The translations under genes and the position numbers were made by a program. Positions 1 to 6,384 of a stretch of 8,976 nucleotides of DNA are shown here, in pieces; within the stretch, counting starts at the first letter, position 1; every line of letters starts with the position of its first letter. The notes beneath the pieces are model-generated. The model was not told the origin of the DNA. It did not search any database and saw only the letters and a program-made list of their open reading frames with translations. Location of the stretch: contig CAJXUJ010000041.1 of NCBI GenBank assembly GCA_913061025.1, positions 1 through 8,976 of the forward strand, in the 5' to 3' direction. This DNA is from an uncultured Actinomycetes bacterium (lineage in GTDB: Bacteria > Actinomycetota > Actinomycetes > S36-B12).

Positions 1-923
1 GTCATCTTGTCGCCAAGGGTGAGTGGATCGGGTAGCGCAGCGGCCACCAGATCCCTCGGGGATACCGGCTGGCCTTTCACCATGACCGGCTCGGTGCTGT
101 CCAGACCGAGTTTGTGAAGGGTGGTGAGAACGTCGATGAACTCCTGGCCCAGGCCGTACTTGAAGGTGACCTTGGTGCAGTCGATCCAGCGCGGGATCAA
201 GAGCACCTCCTCGTGTTCGACGTTCACGCACTCCTGCGGGCCGATTCCCTCGGGGAAGTCGAATACCTCAGCCCCGCTGAAGGGTTCGGTGGTGAACCAG
301 CCTTTGTCCTTCTCCCAGATCACCGGAGGGTTCAGACATTCCTCAATGGTGGTCCAGATGGAGAAGGTCGGGGCAAAGTCGTGACCTCGCACCTCGAGAT
401 TTGCTCCATCGCGGATGCCGATCTCGTGGACTTCGTCGAATAGGTACTGCGATGCGAATTTGGCAAGGACATCCGATAGGCCCGGCTCCACTCCCATTCC
501 GCAGAGCGCCAGCAATCCCCTATCGAGCCACTGCTGCTCGGTGGCGAACTGCTCATCGCCGAGCTTGATGCCCGTCTGGTTGTGTGGGTCGGTGGGATGC
601 GGGCGGGACAGGCTCATGGCCGTATCGAGGTAGTTGCAGCCCGCGTTGAGAGCGCCGGTGAATATCGACATGACGAACCGCGGATCAACGAAGTTCGCAA
701 CGTGGGTGATGCCCAAGGCTGCACAGACCTCGGTGACTTCGTCGGCGCTACTGGCGTCGATAGCAATACCCGTAAAGCGTGGATCGTCCACGTGTTGGGC
801 GAGGGCTGAAGCTCGAGTTTCGTCGTAGTCAGCGATAACCCAAGAGTCGAAGAAGTCACGCCGCTTCGCGATGAGCGCCGCAGACGTCCCCACTCCCCCG
901 GCGCCGATCGCAAGGACGCGCAT
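1..923 (-). CDS. Saccharopine dehydrogenase-like NAD(P) oxidoreductase, C-terminus beyond left edge
   Basis: Translation from the ATG at 923 stays open for 307 codons to the window edge, so the protein is incomplete at its C-terminus; family members usually have about 380-420 residues. The N-terminus MRVLAIGAGGVG is a Rossmann nucleotide-binding loop (GAGGVG at residues 7-12), and an Asp at residue 32 (VIADYD) closes the second strand, which in this fold favours NAD(H) over NADP(H). A later GMGVEPGLSDVLA segment (142-154) matches the start of the second domain in the saccharopine dehydrogenase/carboxynorspermidine dehydrogenase/lysine dehydrogenase superfamily. Such enzymes make or break a secondary amine between an amino acid or amine and a keto acid or aldehyde, in the cytoplasm. 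The start lies 2 bases after the ureohydrolase stop (TGA-CG-ATG), so the two are very probably translationally coupled and work on related compounds. The exact substrate is unknown; true lysine biosynthesis is possible but the context argues for polyamine metabolism. Confidence 0.85.
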   Translation of the reverse strand, partial: MRVLAIGAGGVGTSAALIAKRRDFFDSWVIADYDETRASALAQHVDDPRFTGIAIDASSADEVTEVCAALGITHVANFVDPRFVMSIFTGALNAGCNYLDTAMSLSRPHPTDPHNQTGIKLGDEQFATEQQWLDRGLLALCGMGVEPGLSDVLAKFASQYLFDEVHEIGIRDGANLEVRGHDFAPTFSIWTTIEECLNPPVIWEKDKGWFTTEPFSGAEVFDFPEGIGPQECVNVEHEEVLLIPRWIDCTKVTFKYGLGQEFIDVLTTLHKLGLDSTEPVMVKGQPVSPRDLVAAALPDPLTLGDKM

Positions 924-925
924 CG

Positions 926-1936
926 TCAGCCGTCGATCCGGCCATCGAGCAGCGGCTGGCTCGGATCCCAGGACTCACCACTCTTCCTCTTGGCCATTCC
1001 GGAGAGCGCTTCGAGGACCACTCGGTTGCCGAGCAGTGCGGTGACATCCGCGTGATCGAACGGGGGCGACACCTCGACAACATCGATACCGAAGAGCGGC
1101 ACCTCGTAGGCAATCTTGCGAACGGCGTCGAGCAGTTCGCGTGATGACAAGCCACCTGGTTCGGGAGTGCCGGTGCCGGGCGCGAGACCAGGATCCACCA
1201 CATCGATGTCAACACTTAGGAAGACACCATCGCAGTCCTCCATCGAACTTGCTATGGCTTCGTCGAGGACTTCATCCAGACCCCGGTGGACGATCTCGGT
1301 CATCTCGTAGGAGCGCATGTTCTGATCGGCCATCCACTGCAGGATGTCCGGCGGTGGCCAGTAACCACGAAGACCTATTTGAAAGAACTTGTCCCCGCGG
1401 GCCGCACCGGATTCGATGAGCCTGCGCATTGGTTGGCCGTGACCGATGAGGGAACCGAACTCGATGTCTCCGGTGTCCGCGTGGGCGTCGAAGTGAATGA
1501 CGGAGACCTTGCCCCAGCCCCGAGCGCGGGCAACGCCTGTTACGTCCGGCCAGGTAATGGTGTGGTCCCCGCCCAAGACCAGCGGAACTGCACCGGTCAT
1601 GGCGATCTGCTCGATCACCTTCTCGAGGTCCGCACAGGAGCGTTGGGCGTCGCCCGAGTACAACTCGACGTCGCCAACATCGACCACGTTCAGGTCCTGC
1701 AGTCCGTCCACGCGCATCGCTAGGGAGGGCCGTGAACCGTCATGGCCGAGGTAGCAGGCCGCTCGCATGGCTTGTGGTCCGAAGCGGGCGCCAGAACGGT
1801 AGGACGTTCCCCCGTCGAACGGAGCACCCACGATCACTACATCGGAACCGGAATACGTCTGGGGATCGTCGAGGTCCGCCTTGGGGACTCCGAGGAAGGT
1901 GTAGTCCGGGCCGTACTGGCTGCCGTAGCGCGTCAT
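926..1936 (-). CDS. speB: Agmatinase/ureohydrolase family enzyme (SpeB-like)
   Basis: This 336-residue protein has every landmark of the arginase/agmatinase fold. The two-metal (usually Mn) site is visible as GGDHT (His125), DAHAD (Asp150, His152, Asp154) and SVDIDVVDP (Asp243, Asp245), followed by the family signature PGTGTPEPGGL (253-263). The N-terminal GAPFDGGTSYRSGARFGP (38-54) is also typical of agmatinases. The enzyme would hydrolyse a guanidino compound to urea and an amine, for example agmatine to putrescine, in the cytoplasm. The substrate loop reads GHGQPMRR where guanidinobutyrase/agmatinase relatives commonly have SHGTPFRR, so guanidinobutyrate, guanidinopropionate or another guanidine remains possible; the gene symbol is therefore a family label. 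It is the first gene of a two-gene operon with the saccharopine-dehydrogenase-like enzyme. No Shine-Dalgarno precedes the ATG; a -10-like TAAAGT ends 6 bases before it, which suggests a leaderless message. Confidence 0.93.
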   Translation of the reverse strand: MTRYGSQYGPDYTFLGVPKADLDDPQTYSGSDVVIVGAPFDGGTSYRSGARFGPQAMRAACYLGHDGSRPSLAMRVDGLQDLNVVDVGDVELYSGDAQRSCADLEKVIEQIAMTGAVPLVLGGDHTITWPDVTGVARARGWGKVSVIHFDAHADTGDIEFGSLIGHGQPMRRLIESGAARGDKFFQIGLRGYWPPPDILQWMADQNMRSYEMTEIVHRGLDEVLDEAIASSMEDCDGVFLSVDIDVVDPGLAPGTGTPEPGGLSSRELLDAVRKIAYEVPLFGIDVVEVSPPFDHADVTALLGNRVVLEALSGMAKRKSGESWDPSQPLLDGRIDG

Positions 1937-1940
1937 GTCA

Positions 1941-1970
1941 GGACTTTAGTCCGCGCCTGAGTCCACTCAG
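1941..1970 (-). promoter_or_regulatory. Likely speB promoter with two overlapping operator-like inverted repeats
   Basis: On the minus strand TAAAGT (1948-1943) is a plausible -10 box whose transcription start would fall on or next to the speB ATG at 1936. Two inverted repeats are centred on it and just upstream: GGACT-TT-AGTCC (1941-1952) and CTGAGT-CC-ACTCAG (1957-1970), both written on the plus strand. Their centres are 17 bases apart, and the second covers the region where a -35 would be. Both arms share a GACT/GAGT core. A dimeric repressor binding here could block the promoter; the regulator is not in the window. A weak plus-strand -10 (TACGAT, 1977-1982) for the divergent secreted-protein gene lies just outside, so the site might serve both directions. 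Confidence 0.45.
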
Positions 1971-2024
1971 CGCTTCTACGATGAATGGATCGGTCAAGCC
2001 TCGGTCGAGGGAATGGAGACACGC

Positions 2025-3323
2025 ATGTTCGCGCGTATGGGAATCGCTTCCGCACTGGTCGCCTCGATTGCACTCATGCCTGCAACCGCTCACGCGGCCG
2101 GTGACGCGAACGCGGAACCACCGACGCCCGCCGAGCTTCGCCAGACCACCACAGCCCTGCTGCAACCAGGCGATGTGACCGATGCGCTGGGCGGTGCCGT
2201 TTCCCAGAACATCGGCTACATCATCCCCACCGGGGGTCAAGATCCTTATCCCATTTGCCTCCCACCGGAGGGCAATGACGCACTTCCAGATCTGGCGATG
2301 ACAACCGGATACTTCAGCACCATCGGCAATGTCAGTGAACAGGCCGTGGTTTACCCCTCCGCGGCTGCAGCCCAGTCCGCGTGGACTGACCTGACCAAGC
2401 AGATCCGGCGAAACTGCAAGTACTCGGGCAAGCTTGATGGCGAGAAGATCGTCGTCACCAACGGCATGCTCAGCGCTGGCGGGATGTGGACTCGCCGTGA
2501 CTCGAAGACCAACAACTACGGCAGCGAATACACCGTTGTGAACCTCGTCGATGACGCCATCGTGTCGCTGCGCGTCCAGAACCCGAAGAAGGCGTCCACA
2601 ACCGCGGCTCAGCGCGATGCCGTTGTTGCGCTCCTCCCGGTGCTCTCCGACCGCTACGCCAATCGGTCTACCGGCGGAGGTGTTCAGTCGACGCTGCTCT
2701 CGATCGCCGAGACCGCCATGGTCACGCCCGAGGACATGCCTGCTTCTCTTCCCATCGATCAGCCTGCCGATGGCTCGTGGTCCGACTTCTCGGCAGACCT
2801 ACCGGGCACCGTTCCCTTCAACCCCTGCTACCCCGGCAACTCAGACATCCTCCCGGCTGGCACGGGAACCTTCTCTGCCAGCTACGGCGGAACCGGAGAC
2901 ATCCAGGCATCAGGAGCATCCGTCTGGCAGCAGGTCTTCACCTACGCAGACGATGCCGCAGCGGATGCGGCGTGGAAGCAGTTATCTACGGGCATCCAGG
3001 AGTGCACGGCCCGCGCCGGAAAGCTCAACAGCAAGACCGATGGTGGATGGAAGAGCACCGAGGGAACATCGGCTGTCACCGTCGACGGCACCCCCGGCAT
3101 CTACGTCCGTTACATCACCACGCAGGGCGGCGACACCAAGGACAGCCGTTTCACATCTCGGACCTACCAACTCATCCTTAAGGATGGCAACACCATCTCC
3201 TGGCTGAGCTACGCCGCAGGCGTTCCAGGGATCAAGAAGCTGAACATCAACGAACCTGCGGTGAACCAATTAGCGGTCGAACTGATTGATCGCTTCGTCA
3301 ACACCGTGGTGACGCTGGGCTAG
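2025..3323 (+). CDS. Exported protein with two tandem PknH-sensor-like domains
   Basis: The 432-residue product starts with a Sec-type signal peptide: MFARMG, a hydrophobic stretch (IASALVASIALMPA, 7-20) and a likely cleavage after ATAHA (20-24). There is no lipobox cysteine and no later membrane segment, so it is probably released or held in the envelope. The mature part is an internal duplication: copy 1 about 40-215, copy 2 about 225-430. Each copy has an early Cys after an aromatic/Pro stretch (YPIC Cys78; FNPC Cys268), then a helix rich in Ala and Trp (SAAAAQSAWTDL 112-123; DAAADAAWKQL 310-320), then a second Cys (Cys131; Cys327), 53 and 59 residues after the first. This pattern resembles the disulfide-bonded extracellular sensor domain of PknH and related actinobacterial lipoproteins; the match is from memory and the ligand is unknown. 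I chose ATG 2025 because GGAG (2015-2018) lies 6 bases upstream; ATG 2013 has only a poorly spaced GAGG. It is the only plus-strand gene here. Confidence 0.85.
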   Translation: MFARMGIASALVASIALMPATAHAAGDANAEPPTPAELRQTTTALLQPGDVTDALGGAVSQNIGYIIPTGGQDPYPICLPPEGNDALPDLAMTTGYFSTIGNVSEQAVVYPSAAAAQSAWTDLTKQIRRNCKYSGKLDGEKIVVTNGMLSAGGMWTRRDSKTNNYGSEYTVVNLVDDAIVSLRVQNPKKASTTAAQRDAVVALLPVLSDRYANRSTGGGVQSTLLSIAETAMVTPEDMPASLPIDQPADGSWSDFSADLPGTVPFNPCYPGNSDILPAGTGTFSASYGGTGDIQASGASVWQQVFTYADDAAADAAWKQLSTGIQECTARAGKLNSKTDGGWKSTEGTSAVTVDGTPGIYVRYITTQGGDTKDSRFTSRTYQLILKDGNTISWLSYAAGVPGIKKLNINEPAVNQLAVELIDRFVNTVVTLG

Positions 3324-3358
3324 CAAACGCCGACGGTCTGCATCAGAGTCCGGGGCAT
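3320..3358 (-). CDS. Possible 12-codon mini-ORF after the MFS gene
   Basis: One base after the MFS stop codon there is a strong AAGGAG (plus strand ctcctt, 3366-3371), then 7 bases and an ATG opening MPRTLMQTVGVC, which ends in TAG overlapping the stop region of the convergent secreted-protein gene. The ribosome binding site is better than that of several real genes here. It could be a tiny expressed peptide, or the leftover start of a former downstream gene replaced by the plus-strand gene. No homology can be judged at this length, and chance is quite possible. Confidence 0.2.
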   Translation of the reverse strand: MPRTLMQTVGVC

Positions 3359-3372
3359 CACGCGTCTCCTTA
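3324..3372. other. Convergent intergenic region, no clear terminator
   Basis: These 49 bases separate two genes that are read towards each other, so a bidirectional terminator would be expected. I see only a weak imperfect stem (TCTG-CAT-CAGA) and no T-run on either strand. Termination here may be Rho-dependent, or the two messages overlap at their 3' ends. Confidence 0.4.
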
Positions 3373-4779
3373 TCAATCCTTGAGTTCGCGACCCCGCGTC
3401 TCGATACGGAAGAAGAAGGTGACGAACGCTCCGACGACAGCGAGTGCAGCAATGACCCCGACACTGGGACCCAAGCCGAGAGCGCTGGTTGCGAGCGGCA
3501 AGAAGAAGGTGCCGATCACCGCGCCTACCTTGCCTGCGGCTGCCGCCACTCCGTGACCGGTTGCCCGCAGACGCGTAGGAAAGACCTCTGCTGGCAGCAG
3601 ATACGTCGTCGCATTCGGGCCCATATTCACCATGGTGTTGAACATGACGAATGAACCCAACAGGATCCACAGCGGACCACCGCTGCCTACTACCGCGAGT
3701 GTCCCGAGTCCGAGGCCCATGCCAAGGAAGCCGACCACCTGAAGCCGGATTCGCCCAGCACGTTCGACCAGGATCATGTTCAAGATGAAACCAACGATCA
3801 AAAATAGATCGGTGAACGCTGCCTGCCCTGTTGCGGCAATGTCAGCCGCTATGAAATCGTCCTTGGCCATGTGGGTGTTGGGATCCGCACCGGTGAGTCC
3901 AGCCAGGATCGTTGGTGTGAACAGTCCGATTCCGTAGAGGGCAATGTCCATCAGGAACCAGGGAACTGTCGTGAGGACAAGGGCGCGTCGTCGGATCGGA
4001 GCCCACAAGTCTTTAAACGTCATTCTTGGTTGCGGCCCAGCCTCGTAGACCTGCGCCCAAGCGATATCTTCATCCGTGATGGTTGGCCGTTCTCCGGTGA
4101 GCCATTCAGTGTCGAGCTCGGCCTGATCGAGATTGCCGCGCTCGGCCTCCCACCGCGGAGACTCCGGTATGCGAAGGCGCATGATCGCGACGATCACCGC
4201 GGGGACAACTCCCGAGAGCAGCATCCAGCGCCACGTGCCCTCGTCTGGCATCAAGGTGAGCAATACGAACCCTGCCACCGCGCCCAGCACCATTCCAACG
4301 GCTTGGAAGGAAAAGGCCCCTGTCATCCACACTCCGCGCTTGCGGGCAGGCATCACCTCACTGACCATCGAGGCACTCAAGGGGTATTCGGCGCCCACCG
4401 CGGCACCTTGGAGAAATCGGAAGACGGCAAGTGACCACACATCCCAGGCGAAGGCCGATGCGATAGCGGTTACTAAGAACAGCACCAAATCGATCTTCAG
4501 CATGGCTCGCCGACCGATGCGATCGGCGATGCGTCCGGACAGTAGGGCTCCGGGGACCGCGCCGAGAACTGCAGCCCCAACAGCCACTGAGGTCTGCCAG
4601 CTATCCAAACCGAGGTCGGCGACGATCAGAGGCCCGGCGACACTCATGATGAAAAGGTCGTAGCCGTCCAAGCCGATGCCTGAGGCGGCTAGCGCCCACA
4701 CGCCGAGTCGTCGTTTGCGAACTGGGGCCGTGTCGAGAACCCGACCAACCGCGTGTTTACGTGCCGCCAACTCGTCCAC
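3373..4779 (-). CDS. Major facilitator transporter, phosphate:H+ symporter (PHS)-like
   Basis: This 468-residue protein shows 12-TM MFS architecture: motif A as GRIADRIGRR (82-91) after TM2, PESPRW (205-210) before the central loop (about 205-265), and ETRGRELKD at the C-terminus. These are shared by sugar porters and the PHS family. Finer features favour PHS: GLDGYDLF in TM1 (Asp38, Asp41), EYPLSASMVSE in TM4 (131-141), WFLMDIALYG in TM7 (274-283), GPNATTYLLPAEVFPTR (387-403), and ATGHGVAAAAGKVGA (406-420). Tyr132, Gln159, Trp274, Asp278, Tyr282, Asn389 and Lys417 line up, with identical spacings, with the phosphate-contacting residues I recall from the fungal transporter PiPT. It would import an anion such as phosphate, driven by protons, across the inner membrane. 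The GTG start is set by AGGAGG 8 bases upstream. A transporter of another anion or of a polyamine product cannot be excluded. Confidence 0.9.
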   Translation of the reverse strand: MDELAARKHAVGRVLDTAPVRKRRLGVWALAASGIGLDGYDLFIMSVAGPLIVADLGLDSWQTSVAVGAAVLGAVPGALLSGRIADRIGRRAMLKIDLVLFLVTAIASAFAWDVWSLAVFRFLQGAAVGAEYPLSASMVSEVMPARKRGVWMTGAFSFQAVGMVLGAVAGFVLLTLMPDEGTWRWMLLSGVVPAVIVAIMRLRIPESPRWEAERGNLDQAELDTEWLTGERPTITDEDIAWAQVYEAGPQPRMTFKDLWAPIRRRALVLTTVPWFLMDIALYGIGLFTPTILAGLTGADPNTHMAKDDFIAADIAATGQAAFTDLFLIVGFILNMILVERAGRIRLQVVGFLGMGLGLGTLAVVGSGGPLWILLGSFVMFNTMVNMGPNATTYLLPAEVFPTRLRATGHGVAAAAGKVGAVIGTFFLPLATSALGLGPSVGVIAALAVVGAFVTFFFRIETRGRELKD

Positions 4780-4787
4780 GTATGCAC

Positions 4788-4793
4788 CCTCCT
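4788..4793 (-). promoter_or_regulatory. Shine-Dalgarno site that fixes the MFS GTG start
   Basis: The minus strand reads AGGAGG, a full anti-16S match, followed by 8 bases and GTG at 4779. This supports a GTG start and efficient translation independent of the upstream oxidoreductase gene. Confidence 0.75.
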
Positions 4794-4794
4794 G

Positions 4795-4853
4795 TCCGGA
4801 TGAACACGGATCTTGGTGGGTTCATCTGGATCCCACATGACCGAGCGATGAAC
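4795..4853 (-). promoter_or_regulatory. PHO-box-like GTTCATC repeats upstream of the MFS gene
   Basis: The heptamer GTTCATC occurs three times in the 100-base gap: minus strand at 4853-4847 and 4805-4799, and inverted (plus strand) at 4820-4826. On the minus strand the first copy begins an 11-base unit, GTTCATCGCTC (4853-4843), directly followed by a second, GGTCATGTGGG (4842-4832). The downstream copy GTTCATCCGGA (4805-4795) fits best. As I recall it, the Streptomyces PhoP PHO box is built of 11-base direct repeats with a G(G/T)TCA start followed by pyrimidines. Position 53-74 bases before the GTG is suitable for activation. No convincing -10 was found, so the promoter itself remains unassigned. 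Confidence 0.4.
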
Positions 4854-4879
4854 TCCCGATAACAGCCTCGGCCGGCGAC

Positions 4880-6298
4880 CTAGGAGTCGAAACCGAGTCC
4901 CATCCGGTCGAGGAGGCGCAACCACAGGTTGCGCTTTCCCCCGTGGGTGTCCGCACGGTGGAGTGACGTGGTGGTCCACTTGATGCCAAGGCTTCGCAAA
5001 GGTTCGGGTGGGAATGGCATCGGTTGGGATTGCACCATCTCCAGACGGGTGCGCGTGGTGTCGTGTCCGTCGAGGAGATCCAACAACGTCTGGCCGGCGA
5101 ATCGACTCGCGCCCACGCCGAGGCCGGTGAATCCGGCAACGTAGGCGACCTTGCCCCCGGCCTCGGTTCCCCAGAATGCGGTGAATCGCGAACAGGTGTC
5201 GATGGCACCACCCCACGCGTGGGAGAACCGCAGACCGCTGAGTTGCGGGAAGGTCTGGAAGAAGTGCGTTGCCAAACGGGCGTAGGAATCGTCGTCGTTC
5301 TCGAACTCCGGACCAAAGCCATTTCCGCGGTGGTAGACCGCGTCATAGCCGCCCCACAGGATTCGGCCGTCGTCGGTGGGTCGGTAGTAGTGGAACTGGT
5401 TCCCCGAATCGCTCAGACCTTCACGAGCATGCCAACCGATGGAATCCCATTGTGCCGCCGAGAGCGGCTCGGTCATCAGTACGTAGTCGTACACGGGAAC
5501 CACGCGATGGCGCACCGCGGGGACAAGGCTGGGAAACGCGTTGGTTGCGAGAACCGCTCGCTGAGCGGTGATGGTGTGTTGATTGGCCTGGAGCGCCACC
5601 CGATCATGGTGATCTTCCAGGTCGGTGATCTCGGTGTTCTCGAAGACCCGGATGCCACGGAGCTTGGCCGTTTCCAGCAGGCCCCAGGCGAGCCGCGCGG
5701 GATCGACAAGCGCCACCGAACGCGAATCCCGTAGCCCGGCGAGGTAACTCGGTGAGTGGATGGATCGCCTCATCGCATCCTGGTCGAGGAATTCCACGTC
5801 GAGGCCATAGGCATTCATGGCTTCGACGGTCTCTCGCAGTTCGTCGACCTGATGGTCGGCAACCGCGACGTCGATTTCGCCCGCACGTCGGAAATCGCAA
5901 TCGATGCCGTTCAACTTGACGAAGGTTTCGATGTCCTCGAGGTTCTGCTGGCCCAACTCGAGCAGCGTCGGTAATTCGTCCGGCCAGCGGGAAAGGCCGT
6001 TGCCGAATCCGTGCGTGAGACTCGCGGCAACGAAGCCGCCGTTCCTGCCGGTTGCTCCGTCGGCGATCCGCGTGCGTTCGATGAGGACGATGTCGCGATC
6101 GGGATCGACGTCGTGGGCGAGCAGCGCGGTCCACAGACCGGTGAAGCCACCCCCGACGATCACCAGGTCCGCATCGATATCGCGATCGAGCGACGGCTCA
6201 GGATCGGGCCGCTTGGGGTTGTCGAGCCAGAACACCGAGCGCTCGGCCTCGGCGATGGCGGCGGTTGCCTGGGAGGTTGCTTCTTCAGCGAATTGCAC
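4880..6298 (-). CDS. FAD-dependent amine oxidoreductase, PuuB/DAO family
   Basis: The 472-residue product is a D-amino-acid-oxidase-fold flavoenzyme. The FAD-binding loop is DLVIVGGGFTGLWTALLA (44-61), with Glu74 (LIER) closing the second strand, and then GATGRNGGF (81-89), typical of gamma-glutamylputrescine oxidoreductases and related amine oxidases. RVVPVYDYVLMTEPL (265-279), ILWGGYDAVYHRG (313-325) and the C-terminal FAD contact GFTGLGVGASRFAGQTLLDL (389-408) follow in family order. It would oxidise a primary or secondary amine in the cytoplasm to an aldehyde or imine with FAD reduction. Lying directly downstream of potABC, a polyamine or a gamma-glutamylated polyamine is the natural guess, but no puuA-, puuC- or puuD-like partner is in the window, so PuuB itself is not proven. 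At the N-terminus about 40 residues precede the FAD domain, longer than the E. coli PuuB I recall (426 residues). I chose GTG 6298 because AGGAG lies 5 bases upstream; an in-frame ATG at 6355 has no such support. Confidence 0.88.
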   Translation of the reverse strand: MQFAEEATSQATAAIAEAERSVFWLDNPKRPDPEPSLDRDIDADLVIVGGGFTGLWTALLAHDVDPDRDIVLIERTRIADGATGRNGGFVAASLTHGFGNGLSRWPDELPTLLELGQQNLEDIETFVKLNGIDCDFRRAGEIDVAVADHQVDELRETVEAMNAYGLDVEFLDQDAMRRSIHSPSYLAGLRDSRSVALVDPARLAWGLLETAKLRGIRVFENTEITDLEDHHDRVALQANQHTITAQRAVLATNAFPSLVPAVRHRVVPVYDYVLMTEPLSAAQWDSIGWHAREGLSDSGNQFHYYRPTDDGRILWGGYDAVYHRGNGFGPEFENDDDSYARLATHFFQTFPQLSGLRFSHAWGGAIDTCSRFTAFWGTEAGGKVAYVAGFTGLGVGASRFAGQTLLDLLDGHDTTRTRLEMVQSQPMPFPPEPLRSLGIKWTTTSLHRADTHGGKRNLWLRLLDRMGLGFDS

Positions 6299-6303
6299 GG
6301 GGA

Positions 6304-6308
6304 CTCCT
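6304..6308 (-). promoter_or_regulatory. Shine-Dalgarno site that fixes the oxidoreductase GTG start
   Basis: AGGAG on the minus strand, 5 bases before GTG at 6298. It lies inside the reading frame extended upstream to ATG 6355 and so argues for the shorter protein. Confidence 0.65.
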
Positions 6309-6384
6309 GATGAGTGGATGGACGCGATACGCGACCGACCGTCGCGCTGTCCCACCAGTCCCTTCGTGCGTCGTCGTTGTGGTG

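Noticed and set aside
2013..2024. Earlier ATG for the secreted protein (adds METR)
   Set aside because: Its GAGG is only 2 bases away, too close; ATG 2025 has GGAG at a proper 6-base spacing and gives a cleaner signal peptide.
3330..3348. Hairpin TCTG-CAT-CAGA as a bidirectional terminator
   Set aside because: Only a 4-base stem, mismatched outside it, and no T-run on either strand.
3373..4779. Plain sugar-porter annotation for the MFS protein
   Set aside because: PESPRW and the C-terminal ETRGR are shared with the PHS family, while the TM4, TM7 and TM10-11 motifs fit PHS better.
4689..5216. Long minus-strand open frame overlapping the oxidoreductase and MFS genes
   Set aside because: It lies in a different frame of two well-supported genes, is rich in Arg/His/Pro as GC-rich shadow frames are, and has no recognisable motif.
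6299..6355. N-terminal extension of the oxidoreductase to ATG 6355
   Set aside because: The AGGAG before GTG 6298 lies inside the extension, and the extra residues look like untranslated leader.
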